Shown here: piece after piece, positions 25,676-34,584 of the stretch
Position numbering within the stretch: the stretch's first letter is position 1
Layout of the letters: each line of letters begins with the position of its first letter
NCBI GenBank assembly: GCA_020425125.1
Contig: JAGQRV010000074.1
Coordinates: 16,242 to 53,089 of the forward strand
Length of the DNA: 36,848 nt
Direction of reading: 5' to 3'
From: Paracoccaceae bacterium
GTDB lineage: Bacteria > Pseudomonadota > Alphaproteobacteria > Rhodobacterales > Rhodobacteraceae
Notes under the pieces: generated by a model
The model's input: only the letters and a program-made list of their open reading frames with translations
Database searches by the model: none
What the model was told of the DNA's origin: nothing
Program-made: the position numbers and the translations under genes

Positions 25676-28470
25676 TGCTGACGCTGGGGCCCCTGGCATT
25701 TACCGCGCCCTGGCTGCTGGTCGGACTGGCTGCGCTGCCGGTTCTGTGGCTCCTGCTGCGGGTCGTGCCGCCGGCGCCGATCCGTCGTCGTTTTCCGGGT
25801 GTCGTGTTGCTTCTGGGCCTTCGCGACGACGAAACGCAAAGCGACAAGACCCCCTGGTGGCTCCTGCTCCTGCGCACGCTTGCCGTGGCGGCGCTGATCC
25901 TCGCCTTCGCCGGCCCGGTGCTGCATCCGCAGAAGGCGGAGCCCGGACGCGGGCCGCTGCTGGTGCTGGTCGACGGAACCTGGGCGGATGCACGCGACTG
26001 GCAGCCGCGGATTGATCGGGTTTCGGCGCTGCTGACCGAAGCCGAGCGTGCCGGGAGGCCGGTGGCCGTCGTCACGTCGACGGACCTTCCTGCCGGATCT
26101 GTACAGTTCCAGTCGGCAGATACCTGGGCGCCGCGACTCGCCGGCCTGGCGCCGGCCCCCTGGGCGCCCGCAGGCGACACGCTGACTGCGTGGGTCGAGG
26201 CACAGACCGGCGGCTTCGACACCTACTGGCTGTCGGACGGCCTTGCACGGGGCGACCGTCAGCCGGCGCTATCGGCGCTGGAGCGCCATGGCGCAGTGAC
26301 CGTGTTCGAAAGCCCGCGGCCTGTCTTCGGTCTGCGTCCGGCGGTGGCCGAAGGCAGCCTGCTGGAACTGAGCGTGGTCCGGGCCCGCAGCGGGCAACCC
26401 GCCGAAGCGACCGTGGTTGCCCGCGGACCCGATCCCGCGGGCGTGGAACGCGATCTGGCACGCGCGACCGCCACGTTCGGCAGCCAGGACACCGAGGCCA
26501 AGGCGGAACTCGACCTGCCGCCCGAGATCCGCAACCGAGTCGCACGGTTCGAGATTGCCGGCGTCCGCTCTGCCGGGGCGGTCAGCCTGACCGACGATGC
26601 GCTGAGGCGCCGTGAAGTGGCACTGATCGCCGGCAGCGAGGACCGCGAGGGGCTCGAACTGCTCTCGCCGCTTCACTACATCGAACAGGCGCTGGCTCCG
26701 ACGGCCGACCTCATCCACGGTGCGCTGTCCGAGATCCTTCCGGCCAATCCGGACGTGATCGTCCTTGCCGATGTGGCGCGGGTTACCGACAGCGAACGCG
26801 AGGCGCTGACCCGGTGGATCGAATCCGGCGGGCTGCTCTTGCGCTTTGCCGGGCCGCGGCTTGCTGCCAGCGACGTGAGCGTGACCGAAGAAGACCCGCT
26901 GATGCCGGTGCGGCTGCGCGCGGGCGGCCGCAGCGTAGGCGGTGCGATGAGCTGGGGCGAGCCCAAGGCGCTCCGCCCGTTCGAGGACGGGTCGCCCTTC
27001 TACGGCTTGAGCGTTCCCGACGAGGTACGGGTCTCGGCCCAGGTGCTCGCTCAGCCCGATCCGGAACTGTCCTCCCGCACCATCGCATCGCTGGCCGACG
27101 GCACGCCTCTGGTCACCCGGAAGCGGATCGGTGAAGGGCAGGTGGTGCTGTTCCATGTCACCGCGAACGCCGAGTGGTCGACGCTGCCGCTTTCGGGGCT
27201 GTTCGTGCAGATGCTCGATCGCCTTGCGGTGTCGTCGGGGGCGGCCATGCCGTCGGCGGAGGCGCTCGACGGCACGACCTGGACCGCGGCCGAGGTTCTG
27301 GATGGGTTCGGGCGGCTCGGTGAAGCCGATGCATTGCCGGGCGTGCCGGGGAGAGACCTTGCCGAAGGGACGCTCGGACCGACGATGCCGCCGGGCCTCT
27401 ATGTCAGCGAAGACCGGCGTCTGGCCGTCAATGTGATCGGCGCCCAGACCGTCCTCGCCCCGGCCGCATGGCCGGACCGCATTCCGGTCGAGGGTCTGTC
27501 CGTCGCCCGTGAGACCCAGCTCACGGGGGCGCTTCTTGCCATCGCGCTGGCGCTGGCGGCAGCCGATATCCTTGCTTCCCTCATGATCTCGGGAAAGCTC
27601 TCCTTCGGACGGGCGGCACGGATGGCGTCGATTGTGCTGGCGGTCGGGATCGCCGCAGCTGCCCCTCATGGTGCGCAGGCGCAGGAAATCCAGAAGGAAG
27701 CGGCCGGCGCCGCGGACGACTTCGCGATACGCGCCACCAGCGAGGTTGCTCTCGGACACATCCACACCGGCAACGCGGACGTGGACACCATGGCGCAGGC
27801 GGGGCTGGGTGGGTTGTCGCAGATCCTCTACAGCCGCACCTCGGTCGAGCCTGGCGAGCCGATGGAGGTCGATCTCGAAACCGACGAACTGGCCTTCTTT
27901 CCGTTTCTCTACTGGCCGATCACCACCGATCAGCCGCTTCCGTCGTCCGAAGCTTATGCAAAGCTCAACACCTATCTGCGCAATGGCGGGATGATCCTGT
28001 TCGATACCCGCGATGCGGATATGGGCAGCTTCGGGGCCGAAACGCCGAACCGGCGCAAGCTTCAGCAGCTTGCCCGTGCGCTCGATATCCCGCCGCTCGA
28101 ACCGATCCCGCCCGACCACGTGCTGACAAGGACCTTCTATCTGCTCCAGGACTTTCCCGGCCGCTATGACGGGCGCGAGTTGTGGGTCGAAGCGGCGCCG
28201 GCCGACGCGGAAAGCGTCGAGGGCATGCCGTTCCGGAACCTCAATGACGGGGTGACCCCGGTCGTGGTCGGCGGCAACGACTGGGCGGCAGCCTGGGCGC
28301 TCGACACCCACGGCGCGCCGCTCTACCCGGTCGGCCGCGGCTATGCGGGCGAGCGGCAGCGCGAGCTGGCCTACCGCTTCGGGGTCAATCTGATCATGCA
28401 TGTGCTGACCGGGAACTACAAATCCGACCAGGTCCATGTGCCGGCACTGCTGGAGCGGTTGGGGCAATGA
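25675..28470 (+). CDS. BatA-like / DUF4159 fusion membrane protein
   Basis: A 931-residue protein. The N-terminus is of BatA type: two membrane segments at about 10-30 and 60-82 around a short cytoplasmic loop, followed by LLVLVDGTWADARDWQ, a VWA-like domain start whose DxSxS is degenerate (DGTWAD). The long middle part is exported. A membrane segment lies at about 616-636, then a second hydrophobic stretch at about 648-667 ends in GAQAQ and resembles a signal peptide. From about 683 the DUF4159 domain follows (ALGHIHTGNADVD, FPFLYWPIT, RNGGMILFDTRD). It likely works with the MoxR and DUF58 products in the envelope. It overlaps the next gene by 4 bases. Confidence 0.9.
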   Translation: MLTLGPLAFTAPWLLVGLAALPVLWLLLRVVPPAPIRRRFPGVVLLLGLRDDETQSDKTPWWLLLLRTLAVAALILAFAGPVLHPQKAEPGRGPLLVLVDGTWADARDWQPRIDRVSALLTEAERAGRPVAVVTSTDLPAGSVQFQSADTWAPRLAGLAPAPWAPAGDTLTAWVEAQTGGFDTYWLSDGLARGDRQPALSALERHGAVTVFESPRPVFGLRPAVAEGSLLELSVVRARSGQPAEATVVARGPDPAGVERDLARATATFGSQDTEAKAELDLPPEIRNRVARFEIAGVRSAGAVSLTDDALRRREVALIAGSEDREGLELLSPLHYIEQALAPTADLIHGALSEILPANPDVIVLADVARVTDSEREALTRWIESGGLLLRFAGPRLAASDVSVTEEDPLMPVRLRAGGRSVGGAMSWGEPKALRPFEDGSPFYGLSVPDEVRVSAQVLAQPDPELSSRTIASLADGTPLVTRKRIGEGQVVLFHVTANAEWSTLPLSGLFVQMLDRLAVSSGAAMPSAEALDGTTWTAAEVLDGFGRLGEADALPGVPGRDLAEGTLGPTMPPGLYVSEDRRLAVNVIGAQTVLAPAAWPDRIPVEGLSVARETQLTGALLAIALALAAADILASLMISGKLSFGRAARMASIVLAVGIAAAAPHGAQAQEIQKEAAGAADDFAIRATSEVALGHIHTGNADVDTMAQAGLGGLSQILYSRTSVEPGEPMEVDLETDELAFFPFLYWPITTDQPLPSSEAYAKLNTYLRNGGMILFDTRDADMGSFGAETPNRRKLQQLARALDIPPLEPIPPDHVLTRTFYLLQDFPGRYDGRELWVEAAPADAESVEGMPFRNLNDGVTPVVVGGNDWAAAWALDTHGAPLYPVGRGYAGERQRELAYRFGVNLIMHVLTGNYKSDQVHVPALLERLGQ

Positions 28471-30557
28471 TGGCGCAGGAACTGGTCTACGCGCCGCTTC
28501 TCGATCCCGCGCTTCTGGTCGTGCTGGGTACGGTTCTGGCAGCGATGGTCGGCATTGCCCTGTGGCGCGGGCTGTCCGGCTGGTGGCTGCGCGGCCTTGG
28601 CGCCGCGGTCGCGCTGGTGGCACTCGCCAATCCGTCGATCCAGAACGAGGATCGCACGCCGCTTTCGGACATCGTCATCCTTGTGGTGGACGAGAGCGCG
28701 AGCCAGAAGATCGCCGGGCGACCCGAGCAGAACGCGGCCGCCATCGCGAACATCGAGGCCGAGGTCGCGAAACTGCCCAATACCGAGCTCCGGGTGGCGC
28801 GCATGGGCGATGCGCCAGACAACGCCGGGTCGCTCGGGATGGAGGCGCTGACCGAGGCGCTTGCGGACGAACCACGGGCGCGCGTGGCGGGGATGATCCT
28901 TCTCTCCGACGGGCAGATCCACGATGCCGCCCATGCGCCCGACCTTCCTGCGCCGCTGCACCTGCTTGAAACCGGTGAGCCGCAGGACTGGGACCGCCGT
29001 CTCGTGGTGACCAATGCGCCCGCGTTCGCTATCATGGGCGAGGAGGTGGCGCTGACGCTCAGGCTCGAGAACCAGGGCGCGGTGCCGGCGACCGAGGGCA
29101 GGACGGCGCGGCTTCAGGTCTCGATCGACGGCGGCGACATGCGCGAGGTGCAAGTGCCCGTGGGCGAGGATCTGCACCTGCCGGTCACGCTGCCCCATGG
29201 CGGGATGAACGTGATCCAGTTCACCGTGCCGGCCGTTCCCGGCGAGCTGACCGATCGCAACAACACCGCCGTGGTTCGGATCAACGGCGTGCGCGACCGG
29301 CTCCGCGTGCTGCTGGTTTCGGGAGAGCCGCATGCCGGCGAGCGCACCTGGCGCAACCTGCTGAAATCGGATTCCAGCGTCGATCTGGTCCATTTCACCA
29401 TCCTGCGGCCGCCCGAAAAGCAGGACGGCGTGCCGGTGAACGAACTGAGCCTGATCGCCTTCCCGACCCGGGAGTTGTTCATCGAGAAGATCGACCAGTT
29501 CGACCTGATCATCTTCGACCGCTACCGGCGCCGCGGCATCCTGCCATCGCTCTACCTCGACAACATCCGCCAGTATGTCGAGAACGGCGGCGCGCTGCTC
29601 GTTGCGGCGGGACCCGATTTCGCTGCCGCGGACAGTCTCTATCGGTCGCCGCTTTCCGCGGTGATCCCGGCCGAGCCCACTTCTCAGGTGATCGAGACCG
29701 GCTTCCGCCCGGAGATCACCGAGATCGGACGCCGGCATCCGGTCACTCACGAGCTTGACGGAAAGAAGGATGCAGCCGCCGGGGATGGCACTGCCGAGCC
29801 CCCATGGGGCCGGTGGTTCCGCACCATCGACGTGCGGCCGACGCCCGAGTCCGAGACGGTGATGTCCGGTGCCGGCGGACGGCCGCTCCTGGTCCTGGAC
29901 CGGATCGGCGAAGGGCGCGTCGCCCTTCTGGCCTCGGACCAGGCGTGGCTCTGGACCCGCGGCTACGAAGGGGGCGGACCGCAGCTCGAATTGCTGCGCC
30001 GCCTGGCGCACTGGATGATGAAGGAGCCGGAACTGGAGGAAGAGGCGCTGGTGGCAGAGAGCGACGGCCAGACTTTGACCGTCACCCGGCGGACACTATC
30101 CGACAATGTGGACGACATCACCGTCACCGGCCCGGACGGCGCCGAGACCGTGGTCACGCCGGAGGAGGTCGCGCCGGGACGCTTCCAGGCCGTGCTTCAG
30201 GGTCTGCCGATCGGGCTCTATCGTGTGACCGAAGGGGACAAGCGCGCGGTTGCCGTTCTGGGGCCGTCCGCCCCGAAGGAATTCGAGGAGACCGTTGCGA
30301 GCAGTTCGGCACTGATGCCGGTGATCACGCCGACGCATGGCGGGGTCTGGAAGGTCTCGGATGGCGCGGTCGACCTGCGTGCGGTGCGGGAAGGCCGGCC
30401 TGCGGCCGGGCGCGGATGGCTCGGGATCACGCCGCGCCAGGCCTACCAGACCACCGACGTGACGATCCGTCCGCTGCTGCCGCCCTGGGCGTATCTGCTG
30501 CTGGCGGCAGGTTTCGCCCTTTGCGCCTGGGTCTGGGAAGGTCGCCGTCAGCGCTGA
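28467..30557 (+). CDS. Large VWA/GATase-like membrane protein of the MoxR cluster
   Basis: A 696-residue protein. Two membrane segments lie at about 10-32 and 38-56. The region after them begins IVILVVDESASQKIAG, resembling a VWA domain with an altered metal site. A long exported region follows, with a class I glutamine-amidotransferase-like fold suggested by VENGGALLVAAGPDF at about 370-385 and RPLLVLDRIGEGRVALLASD near 472-491. One membrane segment (WAYLLLAAGFALCAWVW) is at the C-terminus. It starts inside the stop of the DUF4159 gene (ATGA), so it is translationally coupled. Similar proteins close this cluster in other alphaproteobacteria; the function is unknown. Confidence 0.88.
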   Translation: MMAQELVYAPLLDPALLVVLGTVLAAMVGIALWRGLSGWWLRGLGAAVALVALANPSIQNEDRTPLSDIVILVVDESASQKIAGRPEQNAAAIANIEAEVAKLPNTELRVARMGDAPDNAGSLGMEALTEALADEPRARVAGMILLSDGQIHDAAHAPDLPAPLHLLETGEPQDWDRRLVVTNAPAFAIMGEEVALTLRLENQGAVPATEGRTARLQVSIDGGDMREVQVPVGEDLHLPVTLPHGGMNVIQFTVPAVPGELTDRNNTAVVRINGVRDRLRVLLVSGEPHAGERTWRNLLKSDSSVDLVHFTILRPPEKQDGVPVNELSLIAFPTRELFIEKIDQFDLIIFDRYRRRGILPSLYLDNIRQYVENGGALLVAAGPDFAAADSLYRSPLSAVIPAEPTSQVIETGFRPEITEIGRRHPVTHELDGKKDAAAGDGTAEPPWGRWFRTIDVRPTPESETVMSGAGGRPLLVLDRIGEGRVALLASDQAWLWTRGYEGGGPQLELLRRLAHWMMKEPELEEEALVAESDGQTLTVTRRTLSDNVDDITVTGPDGAETVVTPEEVAPGRFQAVLQGLPIGLYRVTEGDKRAVAVLGPSAPKEFEETVASSSALMPVITPTHGGVWKVSDGAVDLRAVREGRPAAGRGWLGITPRQAYQTTDVTIRPLLPPWAYLLLAAGFALCAWVWEGRRQR

Positions 30558-30566
30558 GGCGGCGAT

Positions 30567-30926
30567 TCAGCGTGTCAGCGGCAGGGTGTACGTGTCGTCG
30601 CTCCATCCGTCCCGGCTGCACCGGGCGCGGATGGTCACCTTGTTGACGCCGTCGGGTATGGCCACGCCGCTGAGCGCACGGGTGAAGGGCTGTTCGTCGA
30701 CATGGGGATGAAGAAGCTCGCGGAAGCCGAGGCGGCTGCCGTCCGGCGCGAGGATCTCCCAGCCGTCGGCATAGTGCTCCCAGCCGGTATCCGGGTGGGA
30801 AAGCGTGACCTCCACGCGCCAGACCGCACCCGTCGGCGTGGCCTTCGCGCCGACGATCTCCGGTGGATCCGCCGCGGCGGCGAGGGGGTACAGGCAGAGA
30901 AGTGCAGAGACGACGAGGCGGACCAT
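30567..30926 (-). CDS. Small exported protein, unknown function
   Basis: A 119-residue protein. A signal peptide covers about 1-20 (MVRLVVSALLCLYPLAAAADP). The mature part reads as a small beta-rich domain, with VEVTLSHPDTGWEHYADGWEIL, FRELLHPHVDEQPFTRALSG and VTIRARCSRDGWSDDTYTL. The HPHVDEQPFTR stretch is reminiscent of a secreted protein family found in alphaproteobacteria, but I cannot name it. AGGTCAGGA lies before the ATG at 30926. It runs convergent to the MoxR cluster, with 9 bases between the stops. Confidence 0.8.
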   Translation of the reverse strand: MVRLVVSALLCLYPLAAAADPPEIVGAKATPTGAVWRVEVTLSHPDTGWEHYADGWEILAPDGSRLGFRELLHPHVDEQPFTRALSGVAIPDGVNKVTIRARCSRDGWSDDTYTLPLTR

Positions 30927-30972
30927 GTCCTGACCTTGCCATGGTGTGGGTCGTGTGGGGAACACGATGCCG

Positions 30973-31707
30973 TCAGTTCGTCCGGCCCGGGCGCTCCGGG
31001 AAGGGAAACTCGCGCGCGAGCGTGCGGTGGGTCTGCGAGCCGAATTCCCGGCGCCACAGCACCGCGACGGTCACTACCGTCGCCACGATCAGCGGCACTG
31101 CGCCCAGAAGCCAAGCCAGTGCGCCAAGCGCGAAATAGACCGACCTGAGGCCGCGGTTGAACGCGAGCGCGGCCGAGATGTTCAACTCCGCTGCCTGATC
31201 CGCGCGCTGCAATGCCACCGGATCGGCGGGATCGTTCGGCACCGCCGCCATGACGATCGAACAGTAGCCGAAGACGCGGTGCGACCAGACAAACTTGAAG
31301 AACGCGTTGGCGACGAAGGCAAGCGCCACGATCAGCTTGATCTCCAGCGCACCGCGGGAGGCTCCGGCCAGTGCGATCCCGCTGGCCACGGTCGTCAGGC
31401 GGTCGACATTGGGCAGGAGCGCGAGGCCGCTTCCCAGCGCGATCATCACGGTCGAGGCGAAGAAGGCGGTGCCCTGCCTGAGCGACGTGACGACAATCGC
31501 GTCATAGACGCGCGGCTCGCGCGTCACGGAATGGTGCATCCATTCCCGCCGATAATGCGCCATCAGCACCGAGACCGAGGGCATCTTGCGGTTTTGGCTC
31601 TCGAAGGCCTTTCCGAGCACGAACCAGGCCAATACGAGGAGGGCCAGCGCCACCGCGTCGAGCGGCGACAGAAAGGCAAGGGTCTCGGAAATAGTGGTGG
31701 TGGACAT
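30973..31707 (-). CDS. DUF599 family membrane protein
   Basis: A 244-residue protein of the DUF599 family, with membrane segments at about 16-33, 72-97, 121-139 and 193-215. The conserved block HYRREWMHHSVTREPRVYDAIVV at about 50-72 and SHRVFGYCSIVMAAVPNDP at about 142-160 identify it. The function of the family is not known. It ends 46 bases before the start of the small exported protein gene on the same strand and begins at an ATG at 31707 with a weak ribosome binding site. Confidence 0.87.
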   Translation of the reverse strand: MSTTTISETLAFLSPLDAVALALLVLAWFVLGKAFESQNRKMPSVSVLMAHYRREWMHHSVTREPRVYDAIVVTSLRQGTAFFASTVMIALGSGLALLPNVDRLTTVASGIALAGASRGALEIKLIVALAFVANAFFKFVWSHRVFGYCSIVMAAVPNDPADPVALQRADQAAELNISAALAFNRGLRSVYFALGALAWLLGAVPLIVATVVTVAVLWRREFGSQTHRTLAREFPFPERPGRTN

Positions 31708-31805
31708 GGTGCAAGACCCTAGCGCGCGTCCGGCACTCTGACCATGGGGTCTGGAGGGGCCGGAAAGGTGAGGGCGGTGCCTGCGAACGATGCACGCATT
31801 AGCCG

Positions 31806-31833
31806 ATTCTTACCAATTCTTAACGGAGAGAAT
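31806..31833. promoter_or_regulatory. Tandem ATTCTTA motifs with an inverted AGAAT, possible operator
   Basis: In the 170-base divergent region between the DUF599 gene and the protease gene, ATTCTTA occurs at 31806-31812 and 31816-31822, exactly 10 bases apart. The second copy faces AGAAT at 31829-31833 as an inverted pair. This is the only AT-rich patch in the region. A regulator site is a guess from spacing alone. Confidence 0.25.
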
Positions 31834-31877
31834 CCGCCGTGCGGGACGCGGGCGGCGCGGCGTGGCATAAACGGATC

Positions 31878-32654
31878 ATGGGATTCTTGCCACGCATCCT
31901 CACTTTCGCGCTTGCGCTTGCCGCAGCCGGCCCGGTCACGACCGCGCGAGCGGAACCGCGCCAGATGGTGACGGAGACCGAACAGGCAAACTGGCTGGCG
32001 GTCGGCCGGCTCAATGTGAGCGGGCAAGGCTATTGCACCGCGACGCTGATCGCGCCCGATCTGGTGATGACCGCGGCGCATTGCGTGGTGGACCGGCGAA
32101 GCGGCGCACCCGTCGATGCCACGCGGATCCATTTTCTGGCAGGTTTCCGTCTGGGCGGCTATGCCGCGCATGGCCGGGCGCATTCGGTGACGGTGGTACC
32201 GGGCTTCGACCGCGCGGCGCGGGACGTGGCGCGCGATCTGGCGCTGGTCCGCCTGAGTCAGCCGATCGGCAATGGTATCCGCCCGATTCCCCTAGGGTCC
32301 GGCGTGCGGCCGGACGTTCCGCTTCAGCTGGTCTCCTACGGCATCGACCGGTCGCAGATCGCCTCGATGGAGCGTGGCTGCCGGTACGAGGCCCGATCCG
32401 GCACGATCCTCTTTACCGATTGCGAAGGCGTACCAGGCGTTTCGGGCGCCCCCCTGCTGCAGAAGATCGACGGGCACCTGACGGCAATCGGCGTCGCCTC
32501 GGCCGTGATCACGCCGAAGCGCGGCGGTCTCGCCCGCGGCGCCGTCCTGGCGGTGGAGGCGACCCGGTCCCGCGTGTCGCTCCTGGGCCGTCTGCCAGGC
32601 ACGCCGGAAACGCTCGCGCTATATTCCGCGTTGCGGGCCACGCCCTTGAACTGA
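31878..32654 (+). CDS. Exported trypsin-like serine protease
   Basis: A 258-residue protein. Signal peptide about 1-25 (cleaved at ARA/EP). The trypsin fold carries a complete triad: His68 in DLVMTAAHCVV, Asp120 in VARDLALVRLS, and Ser189 in GVPGVSGAPLL. Cys53 and Cys69 fit the disulfide that flanks the histidine in chymotrypsin-like enzymes, and Cys168 and Cys182 could pair near the serine. It has no PDZ or extra domain. ATG at 31878 is chosen because it gives the signal peptide directly; the frame is open from 31839. A sigma-32-like -35 box for the next gene overlaps its last codons. Confidence 0.9.
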   Translation: MGFLPRILTFALALAAAGPVTTARAEPRQMVTETEQANWLAVGRLNVSGQGYCTATLIAPDLVMTAAHCVVDRRSGAPVDATRIHFLAGFRLGGYAAHGRAHSVTVVPGFDRAARDVARDLALVRLSQPIGNGIRPIPLGSGVRPDVPLQLVSYGIDRSQIASMERGCRYEARSGTILFTDCEGVPGVSGAPLLQKIDGHLTAIGVASAVITPKRGGLARGAVLAVEATRSRVSLLGRLPGTPETLALYSALRATPLN

Positions 32655-32671
32655 GGCCGCTCGTACCCATT
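32645..32671 (+). promoter_or_regulatory. Sigma-32 (RpoH)-like promoter of the hsp20 gene
   Basis: CTTGAA at 32645-32650 and CCCATT at 32666-32671 are separated by 15 bases, matching the RpoH heat-shock promoter pattern (CTTGAA and CCCCAT-T type boxes, roughly 11-17 bases apart). The -35 lies in the last codons of the upstream protease gene. Hsp20 genes are typical RpoH targets. Confidence 0.6.
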
Positions 32672-32763
32672 TTCCCTCCACAGGTCGCCGCATCGGGACC
32701 TGGACTCATCAGGCGGCTGTCCCGTGGGAAGCCGCGTTCGTTGTCGCTCACTGGAGGATGACC

Positions 32764-33234
32764 ATGCGCCATTTCGACCTTGCACCCCTTCACCGTGCCA
32801 CTGTCGGTTTCGACCAGGTGGCCGAACTGATGGACCGGCTTCTGACCAGCGATGTCAGCCAGCCCTCCTATCCCCCGTACAATATCGAGAAGCTCGCGGA
32901 TGATGCGTGGCGCGTATCCATCGCCGTCGCCGGGTTCTCGGAGCAGGATCTGACCGTCGAGGTTCGCGAGAACGCGCTGATCGTGACCGGCCGCAAGGCG
33001 CAGGACGACACGCAACGCACCTATCTGCACCGTGGCATCGCCACCCGCGCCTTCGAGCGCCGCTTCCATCTGGCCGAGCATGTGCGGGTCACTGGCGCCA
33101 CCCATGTGGACGGGATGCTGCACATCGAGCTTGCCCGCGAAGTGCCCGAGGCACTGAAGCCGCGGCAGATTGCCATTACCAAGGGTTCGGCCCGGACTGC
33201 GGAAGTCGCGACTGACGCCAAACCGGTGAACTGA
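32764..33234 (+). CDS. Hsp20/alpha-crystallin small heat-shock protein (IbpA-like)
   Basis: A 156-residue small heat-shock protein that holds unfolded proteins as large oligomers. The alpha-crystallin domain spans about 35-130 (YNIEKLADDAWRVSIAVAG, the LTVEVRENALIVTGRK strand, and DGMLHIELAREVPE near its end), and a C-terminal IAI (I-x-I) motif at RQIAITK helps oligomer assembly. It belongs to class A, like E. coli IbpA/IbpB. ATGs occur at 32758 and 32764; GGAGG ends 6 bases before the second and touches the first, so I choose 32764. It has a sigma-32-like promoter and an intrinsic terminator. Confidence 0.95.
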   Translation: MRHFDLAPLHRATVGFDQVAELMDRLLTSDVSQPSYPPYNIEKLADDAWRVSIAVAGFSEQDLTVEVRENALIVTGRKAQDDTQRTYLHRGIATRAFERRFHLAEHVRVTGATHVDGMLHIELAREVPEALKPRQIAITKGSARTAEVATDAKPVN

Positions 33235-33256
33235 TCCAGCCAGATCCCAGGACGAC

Positions 33257-33284
33257 GGCCCGCGCCTCTGCGCGGGCCTTTTCG
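33257..33284 (+). terminator. Intrinsic terminator of the hsp20 gene
   Basis: An 8-base perfect stem, GGCCCGCG (33257-33264) and CGCGGGCC (33271-33278), with a 6-base loop, is followed at once by TTTT (33279-33282). It lies 23 bases after the hsp20 stop. Confidence 0.85.
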
Positions 33285-33372
33285 TGTCCGGACACTCAAC
33301 CGTCGCGCGCATCCTCCGGGGTCGGTGGGTGCGGTGTGTCGAGCCAGCCCATCCGCCAAGGCTGAGGCGGCG

Positions 33373-34365
33373 TCAGGCGCCGCCGTACAGGCTCTGCCAG
33401 CACGGCTTCAGATCGCCGGGCGCGGGTTCGGCGAGGAAGACACCGCGTGCGACAGCCCGTGCAAGGCAGATCGCCGCCGCGTGGCCCAACTGGTACGGCG
33501 TTTCGAGCGGATCCGGCAGCGGACGCGCGCCGGTCGCTGCCGCGAAGACGAGATCGCCGTCAAGCAGCGTGTGCGAGGGCACCAGCGCGCGGGCGAGCCC
33601 GTCATGCGCGGCCACCGCCATTCGGGTCGCCTCGGCCTTTGTGAGGGCCGCGTCGGTGGCGACAATGGCGATGGTCGTGGCCTGCCCCGGGCCGATGTTC
33701 AGTTTCGGGATGTCCGGCGGTGGCGGCGCAGGGCAGGGGCCGCGGCTGCCGAATTCGCCGCCTATCTCGAACGGCGCGGCCCAGAAATGCGGTCCTTCGC
33801 CGACAATTGCCGAACCCAGCGCGTTCACCGCCACGAGCGCGCCCACGGTGATTTCTCCCACCATCAGCGAGGCAGAGCCGAGCCCGCCCTTGATCGGTCC
33901 GGCGGTAGCTCCGGTGCCGGCGCCATGGCTGCCAAGCGCGAAATCGCTGGAGGCTGCGTTCAGGGCTGCGGCGCCGAGATCGCGATAGGCGTTGCCGACC
34001 GGCGACTTGTCCCCGCCGTTCAGGAGGTCGAACAGGATCGCCCCCGACACGATCGGCACCCGCTGGCCACCCACATCGAAACCGCGTCCCGCCGCACGCA
34101 GGGCTGCACGAACGCCCTCGGCGGCGGCCAGCCCGAAAGCCGAGCCGCCCGACAGGACAAGCGCATCGACCTGCTGGACCAGCTTGTCCGGCGCAAGGAG
34201 ATCGGTCTCCACCGTTCCGGGTGCCCCGCCCATGACATGGACCGCCGCGGTGAAGGGTGCGTCGGCGGTCAACACGGTTGTGCCGCTTTTCATTCCGGCG
34301 TGGCTTGCCTGGCCGACCAACACGCCGGGCACGTCCGTAATCAGGTTTCGTGGTCCCGGCTGCAT
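33373..34365 (-). CDS. P1 family (DmpA-type) peptidase
   Basis: A 330-residue protein of the DmpA/P1 family of N-terminal-nucleophile aminopeptidases, which act on small peptides and cyclic or beta-amino substrates after self-cleavage. The start RNLITDVPGVLVGQAS, the VLSGGSAFGLAAAEGVR segment at about 70-86, the FALGSHGAGTGATAGPIKGGLGSAS block at about 141-165 and the C-terminal TTIAIVATDAALTKAEA stretch fit the family. The G-S or G-T cleavage position lies within or after the middle block; I cannot fix the residue. GGGCAAGGG lies before the ATG. It is divergent from the DUF1523 gene. Confidence 0.88.
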   Translation of the reverse strand: MQPGPRNLITDVPGVLVGQASHAGMKSGTTVLTADAPFTAAVHVMGGAPGTVETDLLAPDKLVQQVDALVLSGGSAFGLAAAEGVRAALRAAGRGFDVGGQRVPIVSGAILFDLLNGGDKSPVGNAYRDLGAAALNAASSDFALGSHGAGTGATAGPIKGGLGSASLMVGEITVGALVAVNALGSAIVGEGPHFWAAPFEIGGEFGSRGPCPAPPPPDIPKLNIGPGQATTIAIVATDAALTKAEATRMAVAAHDGLARALVPSHTLLDGDLVFAAATGARPLPDPLETPYQLGHAAAICLARAVARGVFLAEPAPGDLKPCWQSLYGGA

Positions 34366-34463
34366 CGCCCTTGCCCATTCACTGCGGTCAGACTGTCGCC
34401 TGTTCGCCGTCCCGTCAACGAAGCCGACACGCGGTGACGTTGCCGCATGGATACGGCCGCAGT

Positions 34464-34492
34464 TTGTCCTGCAGTGGTCAGCCGACTATGTT
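34464..34492 (+). promoter_or_regulatory. Candidate promoter of the DUF1523 gene
   Basis: TTGTCC (34464-34469) and TATGTT (34487-34492), 17 bases apart, lie in the 219-base region between divergent genes and fit a sigma-70-type promoter reading toward 34585. The rest of this region holds no gene and no repeat I can see. Confidence 0.35.
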
Positions 34493-34584
34493 GAAGGTCG
34501 GGAGAGGCAGGTCGCCATTGCTCGACGGCACGCCGGTCCCGGATCACGATGACAGACCTTGGCGGCAATGGACGTGGAATCGCA

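Noticed and set aside
26269-28623. A long antisense frame across the DUF4159 gene
   Set aside because: Shadow of a coding gene with coupled neighbours and a clear domain.
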